Of a stretch of DNA of 9,778 bases, positions 1 to 5,877 are shown one piece after another. Numbering within the stretch: the stretch's first letter is position 1; each line of letters starts with the position of its first letter. Origin of the DNA: an uncultured Bacteroidales bacterium. GTDB lineage: Bacteria > Bacteroidota > Bacteroidia > Bacteroidales > Paludibacteraceae. The stretch is taken from assembly GCA_946619625.1 (NCBI GenBank), contig CAMOMF010000096.1, positions 1 through 9,778 on the forward strand, read 5' to 3'. Under the pieces are notes generated by a model. That model worked only from the letters and a program-made list of their open reading frames with translations, had not been told where the DNA came from and ran no database searches. The translations under genes were made by a program, and so were the position numbers.

Positions 1-702
1 CGTGTAGCAGCGTGTAAGATGTTGCGCGCTTTGTACCGCGTGTACGGCTACTGGAACCTCGCCATCGCATCTTACAACTGCGGACCCGGCAATGTCAATC
101 GCGCCATTCACCGTTCCGGCGGTAAGAATGATTTCTGGAGTATCTACCCCTGGCTGCCTGCCGAAACGCGCGGTTACCTGCCATGCTTTATTGCCGCAAC
201 GTTTGTGCTGTCGTATGCCGACGAGTTCGGGTTCTGCCCCGATACGTTGGCGGAGGAGAACAAACTGGTACACAAGCAGCAGTTGATGCCGTTGCTGGTG
301 GACACCGTCATGACCAACCGCCGTCAGCACCTCCGGCAGACTGCCGATGTGGTAGGCATTCCCTTGGAGGAACTACGCAAACTGAATCCGCAGTACATGA
401 AGGATATCATCCCCGGCGGCAAACCCTACCCCATCGTACTGCCAATCGAGTTGGTAGGTGCGTACATCGACCTGCAGGACAGTATCGTTGCCTACATGGC
501 GGACTCCCTCATCAACAACCGGCGTGCAGAGATACAAGAGGCCCTCGTCACGCCCAACGTCCGGATGCACAAAGTGAAGAAGGGCGACACACTGGGCAGT
601 ATTGCCAAGCGCTACCACTGCACCGTCAAACAACTGCAAACGTGGAACGGACTGAAAGGCACGAATATCCGTATCGGGCAGAACCTGAAAGTGAAGAAGT
701 GA
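1..702 (+). CDS. mltD: Lytic transglycosylase, MltD type, with C-terminal LysM (5' end outside window)
   Basis: The gene is open from base 1, so its start lies upstream; the ATG at 19 is internal. The visible 233 residues hold the last part of the SLT domain. The stretch ASYNCGPGNVNRAI (about residues 23-36) is the family's conserved substrate-groove motif, followed by the typical SGGKNDFWSIYPWLPAETRGY segment and an FIAATFV helix. The catalytic Glu is upstream and not seen. A linker with a degenerate LysM-like unit (about 104-150, with LRKLNPQYMKDIIPGG) leads to a clear C-terminal LysM (about 189-233: HKVKKGDTLGSIAKRYHCTV, then NIRIGQNLKV). Such enzymes cleave the MurNAc-GlcNAc bond of peptidoglycan with 1,6-anhydro product formation, in the periplasm, and LysM binds the glycan. 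The MerR gene follows 24 bp downstream on the same strand, so the two may be co-transcribed. Family call is secure; the symbol is by similarity only. Confidence 0.93.
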   Translation, partial: RVAACKMLRALYRVYGYWNLAIASYNCGPGNVNRAIHRSGGKNDFWSIYPWLPAETRGYLPCFIAATFVLSYADEFGFCPDTLAEENKLVHKQQLMPLLVDTVMTNRRQHLRQTADVVGIPLEELRKLNPQYMKDIIPGGKPYPIVLPIELVGAYIDLQDSIVAYMADSLINNRRAEIQEALVTPNVRMHKVKKGDTLGSIAKRYHCTVKQLQTWNGLKGTNIRIGQNLKVKK

Positions 703-726
703 AAACCCGTCAAACCATTGTCAACA

Positions 727-1047
727 ATGTCAGACACCATTCAGCGCACATATTATTCTATTCGCGAAGTGAGCGAGATGTTCTCCCTACCCTATGGGAC
801 GTTGCGCTATTGGGAGAAAGAGATCAAGCAACTGAAGCCCCACACCGAGCACACCACCCGCTTCTACTCAGAGAAAGACCTGGAGGTGCTCCGCCGCATC
901 ATCTATCTGCGTTCGCAGAACGTGCCGGTGGCAGACATCAGCCGACGCCTAACCCTCGACAGTAAGGGTGTTGACACCCGTCGCGCCGCCTACGAACAAC
1001 TGCAAGCCATGCGGGAGGAACTGCTGGCACTCCGGGATATGTTATAA
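727..1047 (+). CDS. MerR-family transcriptional regulator (small, HTH only)
   Basis: The product has 106 residues from the ATG at 727. A TTG at 718 would add three residues, but the ATG is preferred. The N-terminal half is a winged HTH of MerR type: YYSIREVSEMFSLPYGTLRYWEKE (about 9-32) followed by a wing with RFYSEKDLEVLRRI. A short helical C-terminus (about 79-105, rich in Glu, Leu and Arg) could form the dimer coiled coil. There is no Cys-rich metal site and no effector-binding domain, so the signal cannot be predicted. The size and sequence match the small MerR-like proteins of Bacteroidota. It lies 24 bp after the lytic transglycosylase gene on the same strand with no visible promoter between them, so it is probably co-transcribed; a link to cell-wall control is only inferred from position. 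Terminator-like hairpins follow at 1105-1124 and 1180-1212. Confidence 0.88.
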   Translation: MSDTIQRTYYSIREVSEMFSLPYGTLRYWEKEIKQLKPHTEHTTRFYSEKDLEVLRRIIYLRSQNVPVADISRRLTLDSKGVDTRRAAYEQLQAMREELLALRDML

Positions 1048-1104
1048 GCGGCATTGCGGAGCATACTACGGACTTGTAAAAAACAACTACATATATTATA
1101 CCAT

Positions 1105-1124
1105 TGCCGTATTTTCGGCATTTT
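1105..1124 (+). terminator. Weak terminator-like hairpin after the MerR gene
   Basis: TGCCG (1105-1109) pairs with CGGCA (1116-1120) around the loop TATTTT, followed by TTTT. The stem is only 5 bp. It sits 58 bp after the MerR stop codon. It may work together with the longer hairpin at 1180-1212. Confidence 0.35.
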
Positions 1125-1179
1125 GTAAAAACCGGCATTATAACAGCCCCTTTTCAGGAAGGTACTGATGCCATAAGAC

Positions 1180-1212
1180 AGCGGAACACCTTTCCATTCA
1201 ACGTGTTCCGCT
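1180..1212 (+). terminator. Terminator-like hairpin, 10-bp perfect stem
   Basis: AGCGGAACAC (1180-1189) is the exact reverse complement of GTGTTCCGCT (1203-1212), with a 13-nt loop. The downstream side is A/T rich (ATTTGTAATATT) rather than a clean T run. It is the best candidate for the end of the transglycosylase-MerR transcript. It could also be a processed 3' end or a protein-binding inverted repeat. Confidence 0.55.
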
Positions 1213-1245
1213 ATTTGTAATATTATTAGTATATTTTTATCCATT

Positions 1246-1288
1246 GCCGAAACCTGTGCCGAAACCTATGCCTAAACCTACGCCGAAG
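1246..1288 (+). repeat. 12-bp tandem repeat, about 3.5 copies
   Basis: The unit is GCCGAAACCTGT, with copies at 1246-1257, 1258-1269 and 1270-1281 (GCCTAAACCTAC) and a partial copy from 1282. Since 12 is a multiple of three, one frame encodes a repeating Pro-Lys-Pro-X peptide. The rest of 1048-1435 is A/T rich with hairpins and no convincing gene; a 10-mer ATTTTAGGAT occurs twice (1361-1370 and 1394-1403). Confidence 0.8.
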
Positions 1289-1405
1289 TGCCATAAAGCC
1301 GGCACGTTTTACACAAGAAAAGAGCAGAAAACGTCAAGTAAAGCAGAAAAAAGACCAAAGATTTTAGGATTTTCGGGGTTTTTGGTAAAAAAAATTTTAG
1401 GATAA
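1268..1405 (+). CDS. Possible small basic protein (45 residues), doubtful
   Basis: The frame starts at an ATG inside the 12-bp repeat and ends at TAA 1403-1405. The same frame is open upstream to the TGA at 1166-1168, without an ATG. The product begins MPKPTPKCHKAGTF and is very Lys rich, ending FSGFLVKKILG. I recognise no domain. There is no good promoter or ribosome binding site. It may be a chance frame or part of a dispersed intergenic element rather than a gene. Confidence 0.2.
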   Translation: MPKPTPKCHKAGTFYTRKEQKTSSKAEKRPKILGFSGFLVKKILG

Positions 1406-1435
1406 GTGCTGTAAGGTGGTTGTAGGGTAACCAAA

Positions 1436-1462
1436 AAAAGAGGGCGCCAGGCGTCCTCTTTT
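1436..1462 (-). terminator. Strong bidirectional terminator
   Basis: A 12-bp stem pairs 1436-1447 (AAAAGAGGGCGC) with 1451-1462 (GCGTCCTCTTTT), with one G-T wobble and the 3-nt loop CAG. Read on the - strand the hairpin is followed by a run of seven T (the A run 1433-1439), a textbook end for the leftward DUF6922-like transcript, whose last possible codon is at 1479. On the + strand it is followed only by TTTT inside the stem. Confidence 0.8.
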
Positions 1463-1478
1463 GCTATTAGATACATAG

Positions 1479-1598
1479 TCATGCTCTCCTCAGAAAATCA
1501 TCAAGCGTTTCTCCTTGCAGCATCTCTACTCCTTTTCCTTCAGCAATGTCATGCTCTGCTTCTTCAATTCGGGGAAAGATTGTCTGAAGTGATAGCAT
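1479..1598 (-). CDS. Overlapping short gene or frameshifted C-terminus (39 residues), antitoxin-tail-like
   Basis: This frame lies on the - strand, one base off the DUF6922-like frame. It overlaps its last 73 bases and continues 47 bases past its stop. It starts at ATG 1598, seven bases after a perfect AGGAGG (1606-1611), and ends at TGA 1479-1481. The product starts MLSLQTIFPRIEEAEHDIA and continues EGKGVEMLQGETLDDFLRRA. The segment from RIEEAEHDIAEGKG reads like the acidic C-terminal arm of small type II antitoxins, but I cannot assign a family. There are three possibilities: a separate coupled gene; a tail reached by a -1 shift at TTTCCCC (TTC CCC in the DUF6922 frame); or a one-base deletion in the C run of a once longer protein. 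In the last two cases the joined product would read RQSFP-RIEEAEHD and be about 125 residues. The strong SD may be chance, since those bases also encode QEE. Confidence 0.45.
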   Translation of the reverse strand: MLSLQTIFPRIEEAEHDIAEGKGVEMLQGETLDDFLRRA

Positions 1599-1858
1599 CG
1601 GTATTCCTCCTGCTTTGTGTTAGAAATAGCGCATACAAAAGAAAGAGCTGTGGGTTCCAGTGTCCGCATTTGTTTGCAACAAGCAACCACTCTGTCCAAC
1701 CCAAAATAGTCGCGAGTCAAGCGCCAATCGTCCAAGGTGCCGTACTCCAAAACCCGTTGAATCAGTTGGGCTGCACTTCGATTAACGTCAAGTTGTGCCA
1801 TATCAATATCCCAAAAAAGATATTGCGACAAGCGTGATATGTATTCTTTTGATGCCAT
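1526..1858 (-). CDS. DUF6922-like small protein, probable toxin-antitoxin-associated
   Basis: The product has 110 residues from ATG 1858. The core FWDIDMAQLDVNRSAAQLI, then RVLEYGTLDDWRLTRDYFGL, then MRTLEPTALSF and EEYRCYHFRQS (about residues 15-91) follows the pattern I know for DUF6922 proteins of Bacteroidota: FWD-D near the start, a YGT-DDW motif in the middle, and F-RCY near the end. Those proteins often sit just upstream of AbiEii-type nucleotidyltransferase toxins and are thought to be regulatory or antitoxin-like. Here no nucleotidyltransferase follows; the unit ends at the terminator 1436-1462. The tail after QSFP (ELKKQSMTLLKEKE) looks less protein-like than the overlapping frame at 1479-1598, so the C-terminus may be frameshifted. 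A promoter lies at 1876-1907. Function is inferred from family context only. Confidence 0.78.
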   Translation of the reverse strand: MASKEYISRLSQYLFWDIDMAQLDVNRSAAQLIQRVLEYGTLDDWRLTRDYFGLDRVVACCKQMRTLEPTALSFVCAISNTKQEEYRCYHFRQSFPELKKQSMTLLKEKE

Positions 1859-1875
1859 TTAATACTTTGCGCCTG

Positions 1876-1907
1876 CAAAGGTACTGCTTTTTTTTGATAT
1901 TTGCAAA
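1876..1907 (-). promoter_or_regulatory. Bacteroides-type promoter of the DUF6922-like gene
   Basis: On the - strand the -7 box TACCTTTG covers 1883 down to 1876, and a -33 box TTTG covers 1907 to 1904, with a 20-nt spacer. This matches the Bacteroidota consensus (TTTG, 19-21 nt, TAnnTTTG). Transcription should begin near 1870, about a dozen bases before the ATG at 1858. The -33 box lies inside a perfect 14-bp palindrome, ATATTTGCAAATAT (1897-1910), a plausible operator. Confidence 0.75.
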
Positions 1908-1978
1908 TATTTTTGGGGAAATGAGTGATTTTTCTTGAGAAAGGTGCAATTTTGTTGGTCAGGAGGGTTGGTAACAGA

Positions 1979-2010
1979 CAAAAGGCGAAGCCTTGAGGCT
2001 CCGCCTTTTG
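1979..2010 (-). terminator. Terminator downstream of the 48-residue gene
   Basis: A 14-bp stem with one mismatch pairs 1979-1992 (CAAAAGGCGAAGCC) with 1997-2010 (GGCTCCGCCTTTTG) around a TTGA loop. It lies 19 bp after the stop of the 48-residue gene on the - strand. The arms supply A and T runs on both sides, so it may also stop rightward transcription. It also insulates the DUF6922 promoter from leftward read-through. Confidence 0.75.
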
Positions 2011-2029
2011 CGTGGATAAAGGGGTTAGA

Positions 2030-2176
2030 TTAATCCCAGATGCTACGGCGACCAGGGGCCTGAATCTGGTTGGAGTTGGTAACAGTGGTGTTACCTATGC
2101 CGATTTGACTAGCCGTAACGATGTCGTTGTTGCTTACGCTAACGATGCGCATTTGTGCATTAAAATATTTCTTCAT
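2030..2176 (-). CDS. Small Bacteroidales-type peptide gene (48 residues), function unknown
   Basis: The frame runs from ATG 2176 to TAA 2030-2032 on the - strand. The product begins MKKYFNAQMRIVSVSNNDIV, has a Gly/Thr/Asn-rich middle (GIGNTTVTNSNQIQ) and ends APGRRSIWD. It resembles in layout a group of 45-70-residue Bacteroidales proteins: MKK-Y at the start, a short hydrophobic beta-like stretch ending N-D-I, a Ser/Thr/Gly-rich low-complexity part and a short charged end. I recall this pattern but cannot name a family or function. There is no signal peptide and no Cys. It lies 100 bp downstream of the large exported-protein gene on the same strand, and is followed at once by the terminator at 1979-2010, which supports it being a real transcribed gene. 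A weak -7-like TCACTTTG lies upstream near 2193-2200, without a -33 box. Confidence 0.65.
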   Translation of the reverse strand: MKKYFNAQMRIVSVSNNDIVTASQIGIGNTTVTNSNQIQAPGRRSIWD

Positions 2177-2233
2177 AATTCTATCAGTTTTACAAAGTGA
2201 ATAGTTTCATACTCCCTCCCCCCTGCGGGTCCC

Positions 2234-2249
2234 CTCCCCCTAGGGGGAG
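2234..2249. repeat. GC-rich palindrome CTCCCCCTAGGGGGAG
   Basis: A perfect 16-bp palindrome sits in the 100-bp gap after the large - strand gene, within a C-rich stretch (2212-2240) and next to GTTTTT on its right. A second small inverted repeat (TTTTCC and GGAAAA) follows at about 2253-2270. It could form a hairpin that ends or stabilises transcripts of the large gene. Short clusters of this kind recur between genes in some Bacteroidota; whether it recurs here cannot be seen from one window. Confidence 0.6.
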
Positions 2250-2276
2250 AGTTTTTCCGCATAGGGAAAATTCTTC

Positions 2277-5120
2277 TTATCGTACAACTTGACCAGTGGT
2301 GGTGTAAACAACACCATTGCGGCGGATGTAGAGAACACCGTTCTCAACGAACTTGACTGCATCGTCAGCGCCCTCGATGTTGTCGATAGCGGTAGCATTG
2401 TTCTCAGCGAAGATAACGCGAAGAGGAGCCGGATTTTCGCTCTCGATTTCCAAGTATGCCTTGTGAGCAGGAATCTTTAACTTGTTTTCGCAAGGATTGA
2501 ATTCGGTTACACCTTCATTTGTAGTGATAACATACATGTTAGTTGTTGCCGTTTTCTCAGAAATTGTTCCTACAAGTTCATTATCTGAGAAATCAGAAAC
2601 AGCATCCGTAGAAGAACTGATGGTCACGATTGCGTCCTCAGCGCCTTTGAGCACGATACCAGCTTCGGCAGGAACAACTGCGTTTTTAACCTCTGTCAGG
2701 ATAACAGCATTGCCTTCATTGTTCACTTTAGCAATATATACAGTAGCACCAGTTACAGTAAAATCATAGGTTGCTGCATAGGTAGACCAACCATTTGTGC
2801 CAAGTGTAATCTCTGCGGAAGTTGCGGGAAGAACAACATCAGCAATTTGAGGATTTACGCCAATAACAATCTGCTTGAGAACTACAGTTTTTCCATCAAC
2901 AGTCTTAATGCTAATAAGAGCATCAGCTTCTGCTACATAGGTGTAAACATTATCAGTAATTTCCATGTTGGCATACTCGCCACCATTGATAGAAACTTGA
3001 GGAGTGGTTCCAATATTACCGAACTTCACGAGTACAGTGTTGCCAGCAGCCACGCGGAAATTGAGCAACTTGCCTGCAGCTTTAATCTTCTGACCAAGAT
3101 AAGGCTCGTTACGTTTTGACTTCTCATCGTTAAGCGCGTCAAGGTCATTGGTCATATTGCTTGCATAACCAAGAGTACCCATTTGTGCCATGATGTCGTA
3201 ACTTATACTATTGTCAAGAACGAGTTGCTCAATATTGATAGAAGAAGCGTAAATAGGAGTAATAGAAGCGTAGAAATTGGTATTAGCGCTAATAACAGCT
3301 GCTGCAGGATCAACAGGACTGGTGAGTTCTGCATCGCTGAACCAACCATTGAAAGTTACCAATTGAATGGCATCTTTAATAGAGGTTGCTTCTACAGGGC
3401 TTGCACCAGCGATTACTTCTTCTGAACCAAGAAGCTCTGCTCCATTATAATAGGATACCACGAAAGATGCTTGCCACTGTGCATAGAGTTCGATGTCAGC
3501 AGAGAGAGAAGTACCTACAGCAACATCCTCACCTGTTCCATCAGCAGCGGTGTTCCATCCAAGGAAGGTATGACCAGCATATTCAAATGGGTTAGCTGCA
3601 ACTTTGATAGCTTCATCATCTACCACATCAGCTTCGCCACTACCATTAGCATGGTAAGTAGCCACATACATATCCGGACACTCGCCAGGTTGAGAGATAA
3701 CACATGAAGTTAGAGTTGTAGTAGTTCCATCATAACGACCTATATAAAGATAGTCTTGGTCTGCAGCGAGAGTAAGAGTTCCTGATACGGTCAGCGGATC
3801 GGTTGTTCCCTCAACGTAGAAATTACCAGCGGAAGTTTTATTATCTGAAGCGAATACTTTTACACCATAATTCTTAGAAGTATTTCCGATAATACCTGAG
3901 AAAGTAATGCGGTCACCACTCCTGAATTTCTTACCATCAGCAGGTGTTAATTTAATGCGACCTGCGGTGTTTGAGAGAACCAATGATTCCCCATCGTTAA
4001 CAGTAGCATCATCAGCCGTAACCTCAGCAGAGCCAACACCTTCAACAAGGTCATAAATTGCATTGTAGCAAACTTTATCCCATTTAGCATAAAGAATAGT
4101 AGCAGCTGAAACTACATCGGTAGCGAAATTCCACTCGTTTACACATGCAGCTTCTTTGTACCAGCCACCGAAAACATAACCATCAGCAGTAGGAGCAGCG
4201 GGTTCGGCAACCTTATTGCCAGAAATAATATATTGCGCTTCAATCGCGTCTCCATGACCTTGAAGGTCAAAGTTTACAGCGAGAGCCTCTTCCCATTGAG
4301 CGTAGAGGGTGATGTCAGCCGAGAGGGCAGCTCCAACTGCATAAGCAGCACCTGTACCATCGGCAGTTGTGTTCCAGCCTGTGAAAGCGTGTTGAGCCCA
4401 AGAGAATGGGTTAGCAGCAACTGTTCTTGCCTCGTAATCGATGACATCTTCTTCACCGCTACCGTTGGCTTTGTAAGTGGCAACATAGGTAGTTGCAGAG
4501 TATTGAAAAGCGATAGCATAATAGTTACTATTTCCACCTGATGAACCACCTGTACCAGAGCCAACTTGAGAAACCTCAATGACATACTCTTTTGAATCAT
4601 CAATATCAATTGAGATAACTGTATTATCATTTGCCTCGAAAGAAGATTCTGCTGTCGCAATTTCGGCAGGCTCATTATTAGTCACCTCATATGCTCTTAA
4701 ATAGACTGTTCTTTTTTTATTGGACCCTGACTTACCCATGATATATACTTTTTCACAATTGGTCACACGATAGCAATATGGACCACCACTGCTTTCGTTT
4801 AATTTTGCTGATTTAGCTTCAGCTCCAGTCCAACTTGTATTTGCAGGGAAAGGAGTCATTGCGTCCCATGTCGCAGACGAACTTCCTGAATTTGTGTTAT
4901 CTGTCCAAGTTTGATAAGCAGACGAACTTTGATACAATTCATAAGCGTGAAACAAGAAGATATTGTCAGATTTGATGTAGGTCGCGGCAGCAGTATGCTT
5001 CCAATTTTCACCTAAATTCGCTTCATTCAAATCCCAAACTGTTTCGGGTAGATTAACTGCCCACAAATTACCTATTGAGCAGATGAGACCCAATAGGAGA
5101 AAAGAGAGAATCTTTTTCAT
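2277..5120 (-). CDS. Large modular exported protein with Flg_new (Listeria-Bacteroides) repeats
   Basis: The product has 947 residues from ATG 5120. A signal peptide (MKKILSFLLLGLICSIGNLWA, cut near 21) starts it. Layout by eye: module 1 (about 25-208, jelly-roll-like, ending YYAIAFQ); Flg_new-like units A1 (212-277, ending LYAQW) and B (285-348, ending LYAKW); module 2 (about 352-475); units A2 (485-549) and C (553-618); module 3 (about 625-753, ending VLKQIVIG); a C-terminal beta module starting ITLGTNGWSTYAATYDF (about 769-907, with IPAHKAYLEI); and a short tail ending LYIRRNGVVYTTTGQVVR. The tail resembles the end of Bacteroidales cell-surface proteins, some of which are type IX secretion cargo; this is likely but not proven. 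No catalytic residues are recognised. It is probably a surface adhesin or glycan-binding protein. Its base composition is visibly more A/T rich than murG and ftsW. It has a long leader with a tandem array; the 48-residue gene follows. Confidence 0.88.
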   Translation of the reverse strand: MKKILSFLLLGLICSIGNLWAVNLPETVWDLNEANLGENWKHTAAATYIKSDNIFLFHAYELYQSSSAYQTWTDNTNSGSSSATWDAMTPFPANTSWTGAEAKSAKLNESSGGPYCYRVTNCEKVYIMGKSGSNKKRTVYLRAYEVTNNEPAEIATAESSFEANDNTVISIDIDDSKEYVIEVSQVGSGTGGSSGGNSNYYAIAFQYSATTYVATYKANGSGEEDVIDYEARTVAANPFSWAQHAFTGWNTTADGTGAAYAVGAALSADITLYAQWEEALAVNFDLQGHGDAIEAQYIISGNKVAEPAAPTADGYVFGGWYKEAACVNEWNFATDVVSAATILYAKWDKVCYNAIYDLVEGVGSAEVTADDATVNDGESLVLSNTAGRIKLTPADGKKFRSGDRITFSGIIGNTSKNYGVKVFASDNKTSAGNFYVEGTTDPLTVSGTLTLAADQDYLYIGRYDGTTTTLTSCVISQPGECPDMYVATYHANGSGEADVVDDEAIKVAANPFEYAGHTFLGWNTAADGTGEDVAVGTSLSADIELYAQWQASFVVSYYNGAELLGSEEVIAGASPVEATSIKDAIQLVTFNGWFSDAELTSPVDPAAAVISANTNFYASITPIYASSINIEQLVLDNSISYDIMAQMGTLGYASNMTNDLDALNDEKSKRNEPYLGQKIKAAGKLLNFRVAAGNTVLVKFGNIGTTPQVSINGGEYANMEITDNVYTYVAEADALISIKTVDGKTVVLKQIVIGVNPQIADVVLPATSAEITLGTNGWSTYAATYDFTVTGATVYIAKVNNEGNAVILTEVKNAVVPAEAGIVLKGAEDAIVTISSSTDAVSDFSDNELVGTISEKTATTNMYVITTNEGVTEFNPCENKLKIPAHKAYLEIESENPAPLRVIFAENNATAIDNIEGADDAVKFVENGVLYIRRNGVVYTTTGQVVR

Positions 5121-5140
5121 GTTTTTGTTTGTTTTAAGTG

Positions 5141-5152
5141 ATAATTAATTAT
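5141..5152. promoter_or_regulatory. 12-bp A/T palindrome near the start of the large gene
   Basis: ATAATTAATTAT is a perfect palindrome 20 bp upstream of the ATG at 5120. The stretch around it (5121-5180) is almost only T, G and A on the + strand, with repeated TTTG, giving a Purine/C-only AAACAAAC leader on the message. It is unstructured, as is usual near Bacteroidota start codons. A role as an operator is a guess. Confidence 0.3.
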
Positions 5153-5247
5153 GTTTGTTTGTTTTGTTTGTCGTGTTTGTTAGGTTGGCAATAACGCTCA
5201 GCAGTGCGGATGTCCATCGGAGATGTGTCGGTTGTTCTACGAGGTAT

Positions 5248-5320
5248 CCTACGTATATCCTACGTATATCCTACGTATATCTTACGTATATCTTACGTAT
5301 ATCCTACGTATATCCTACGT
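5248..5320. repeat. 11-bp tandem array I (CCTACGTATAT), six full copies plus a part
   Basis: Full copies start at 5248, 5259, 5270, 5281, 5292 and 5303; the partial copy CCTACGT covers 5314-5320. Copies four and five carry CTTACG in place of CCTACG. A decayed copy (TTCTACGAGGT) precedes the array. Each unit has the palindrome TACGTA. At 11 bp the unit is close to one helical turn, so all copies face the same way. The array is about 130-200 bp upstream of the large exported-protein gene, between it and a candidate -7 box. Confidence 0.93.
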
Positions 5321-5462
5321 GTTTCGACCGCGGTTGCTATAGGGGGACAGTAAGGTGAGTCGCAGGCAAAAGGCAAAAAACAAGCGGCATCGTTCCTTTC
5401 GGTCCCATGCATACCCCTACGTTTTTCGCATCGCTCGACCTCACGTGCCGCGTTTGCGAGTG

Positions 5463-5470
5463 CAAAGGTA
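5463..5470 (-). promoter_or_regulatory. Candidate -7 box for the large exported-protein gene
   Basis: On the - strand TACCTTTG (5470 down to 5463) matches the Bacteroidota -7 consensus, and the bases after it (CACTCGCAAACGC) are typical. No TTTG is found at the usual -33 distance, so it may need an activator. If used, the leader would be about 335 nt and would include tandem array I. Confidence 0.45.
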
Positions 5471-5877
5471 CAAAAAAAGTGCGACAGTTAGTTTCGTGTT
5501 TTGACAAAAATAGTACAAACTTTGTGAGAGGAGGGTATCAGACCGGCATTTCCGTCAATTATTCCACATTTGGCGGCAAAAAATAGACAAGATATTTAAT
5601 TATTTCTTTACCCACAGGGGGGACGTTCACTTCGTGTGGAGCATTTACAATTTAGGCATTTATTTGGATATTTAGGAATTTCCGCATTTACACATTTTCG
5701 CATTTGGCGAGGGCAAGGAGGGGAGGGCAAAGGTGGAAGGCAGAGCTGAAGGGCAGAGCTCGCGCTCTGATCGCAGGCACAGAGACCTGCGTACCAGTTT
5801 TTGTTCGCACGCATGGCAAGCATAATTAGCACAAGAGAGATGAGAGGGTTAAGTCTCGGTGCTGTCGGCTGAATGAC
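5471..5877. other. Gene-poor stretch with small inverted repeats and a block element
   Basis: I see no convincing gene here. It holds a three-block sequence at 5617-5713 that recurs near the end of araC, and a 6-bp hairpin CGCAGG/CCTGCG (5772-5777 with 5786-5791) followed by TACCAGTTTTTG, which could be a rightward terminator. A 161-codon frame on the - strand (5608-6093) crosses this stretch and the next array but has low-complexity, repeat-driven sequence and is not accepted. Confidence 0.5.

Noticed and set aside
990..1244. 84-codon frame on the - strand across the MerR end
   Set aside because: Overlaps the MerR gene on the opposite strand and runs through the terminator hairpins; no recognisable features.
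1481..1837. 118-codon + strand frame opposite the DUF6922-like gene
   Set aside because: Shadow of the - strand gene, which has family motifs, a promoter and a terminator.
2277..5120. Enzymatic function (glycosidase or peptidase) for the large protein
   Set aside because: No catalytic motif seen; all recognised modules are non-catalytic beta domains.
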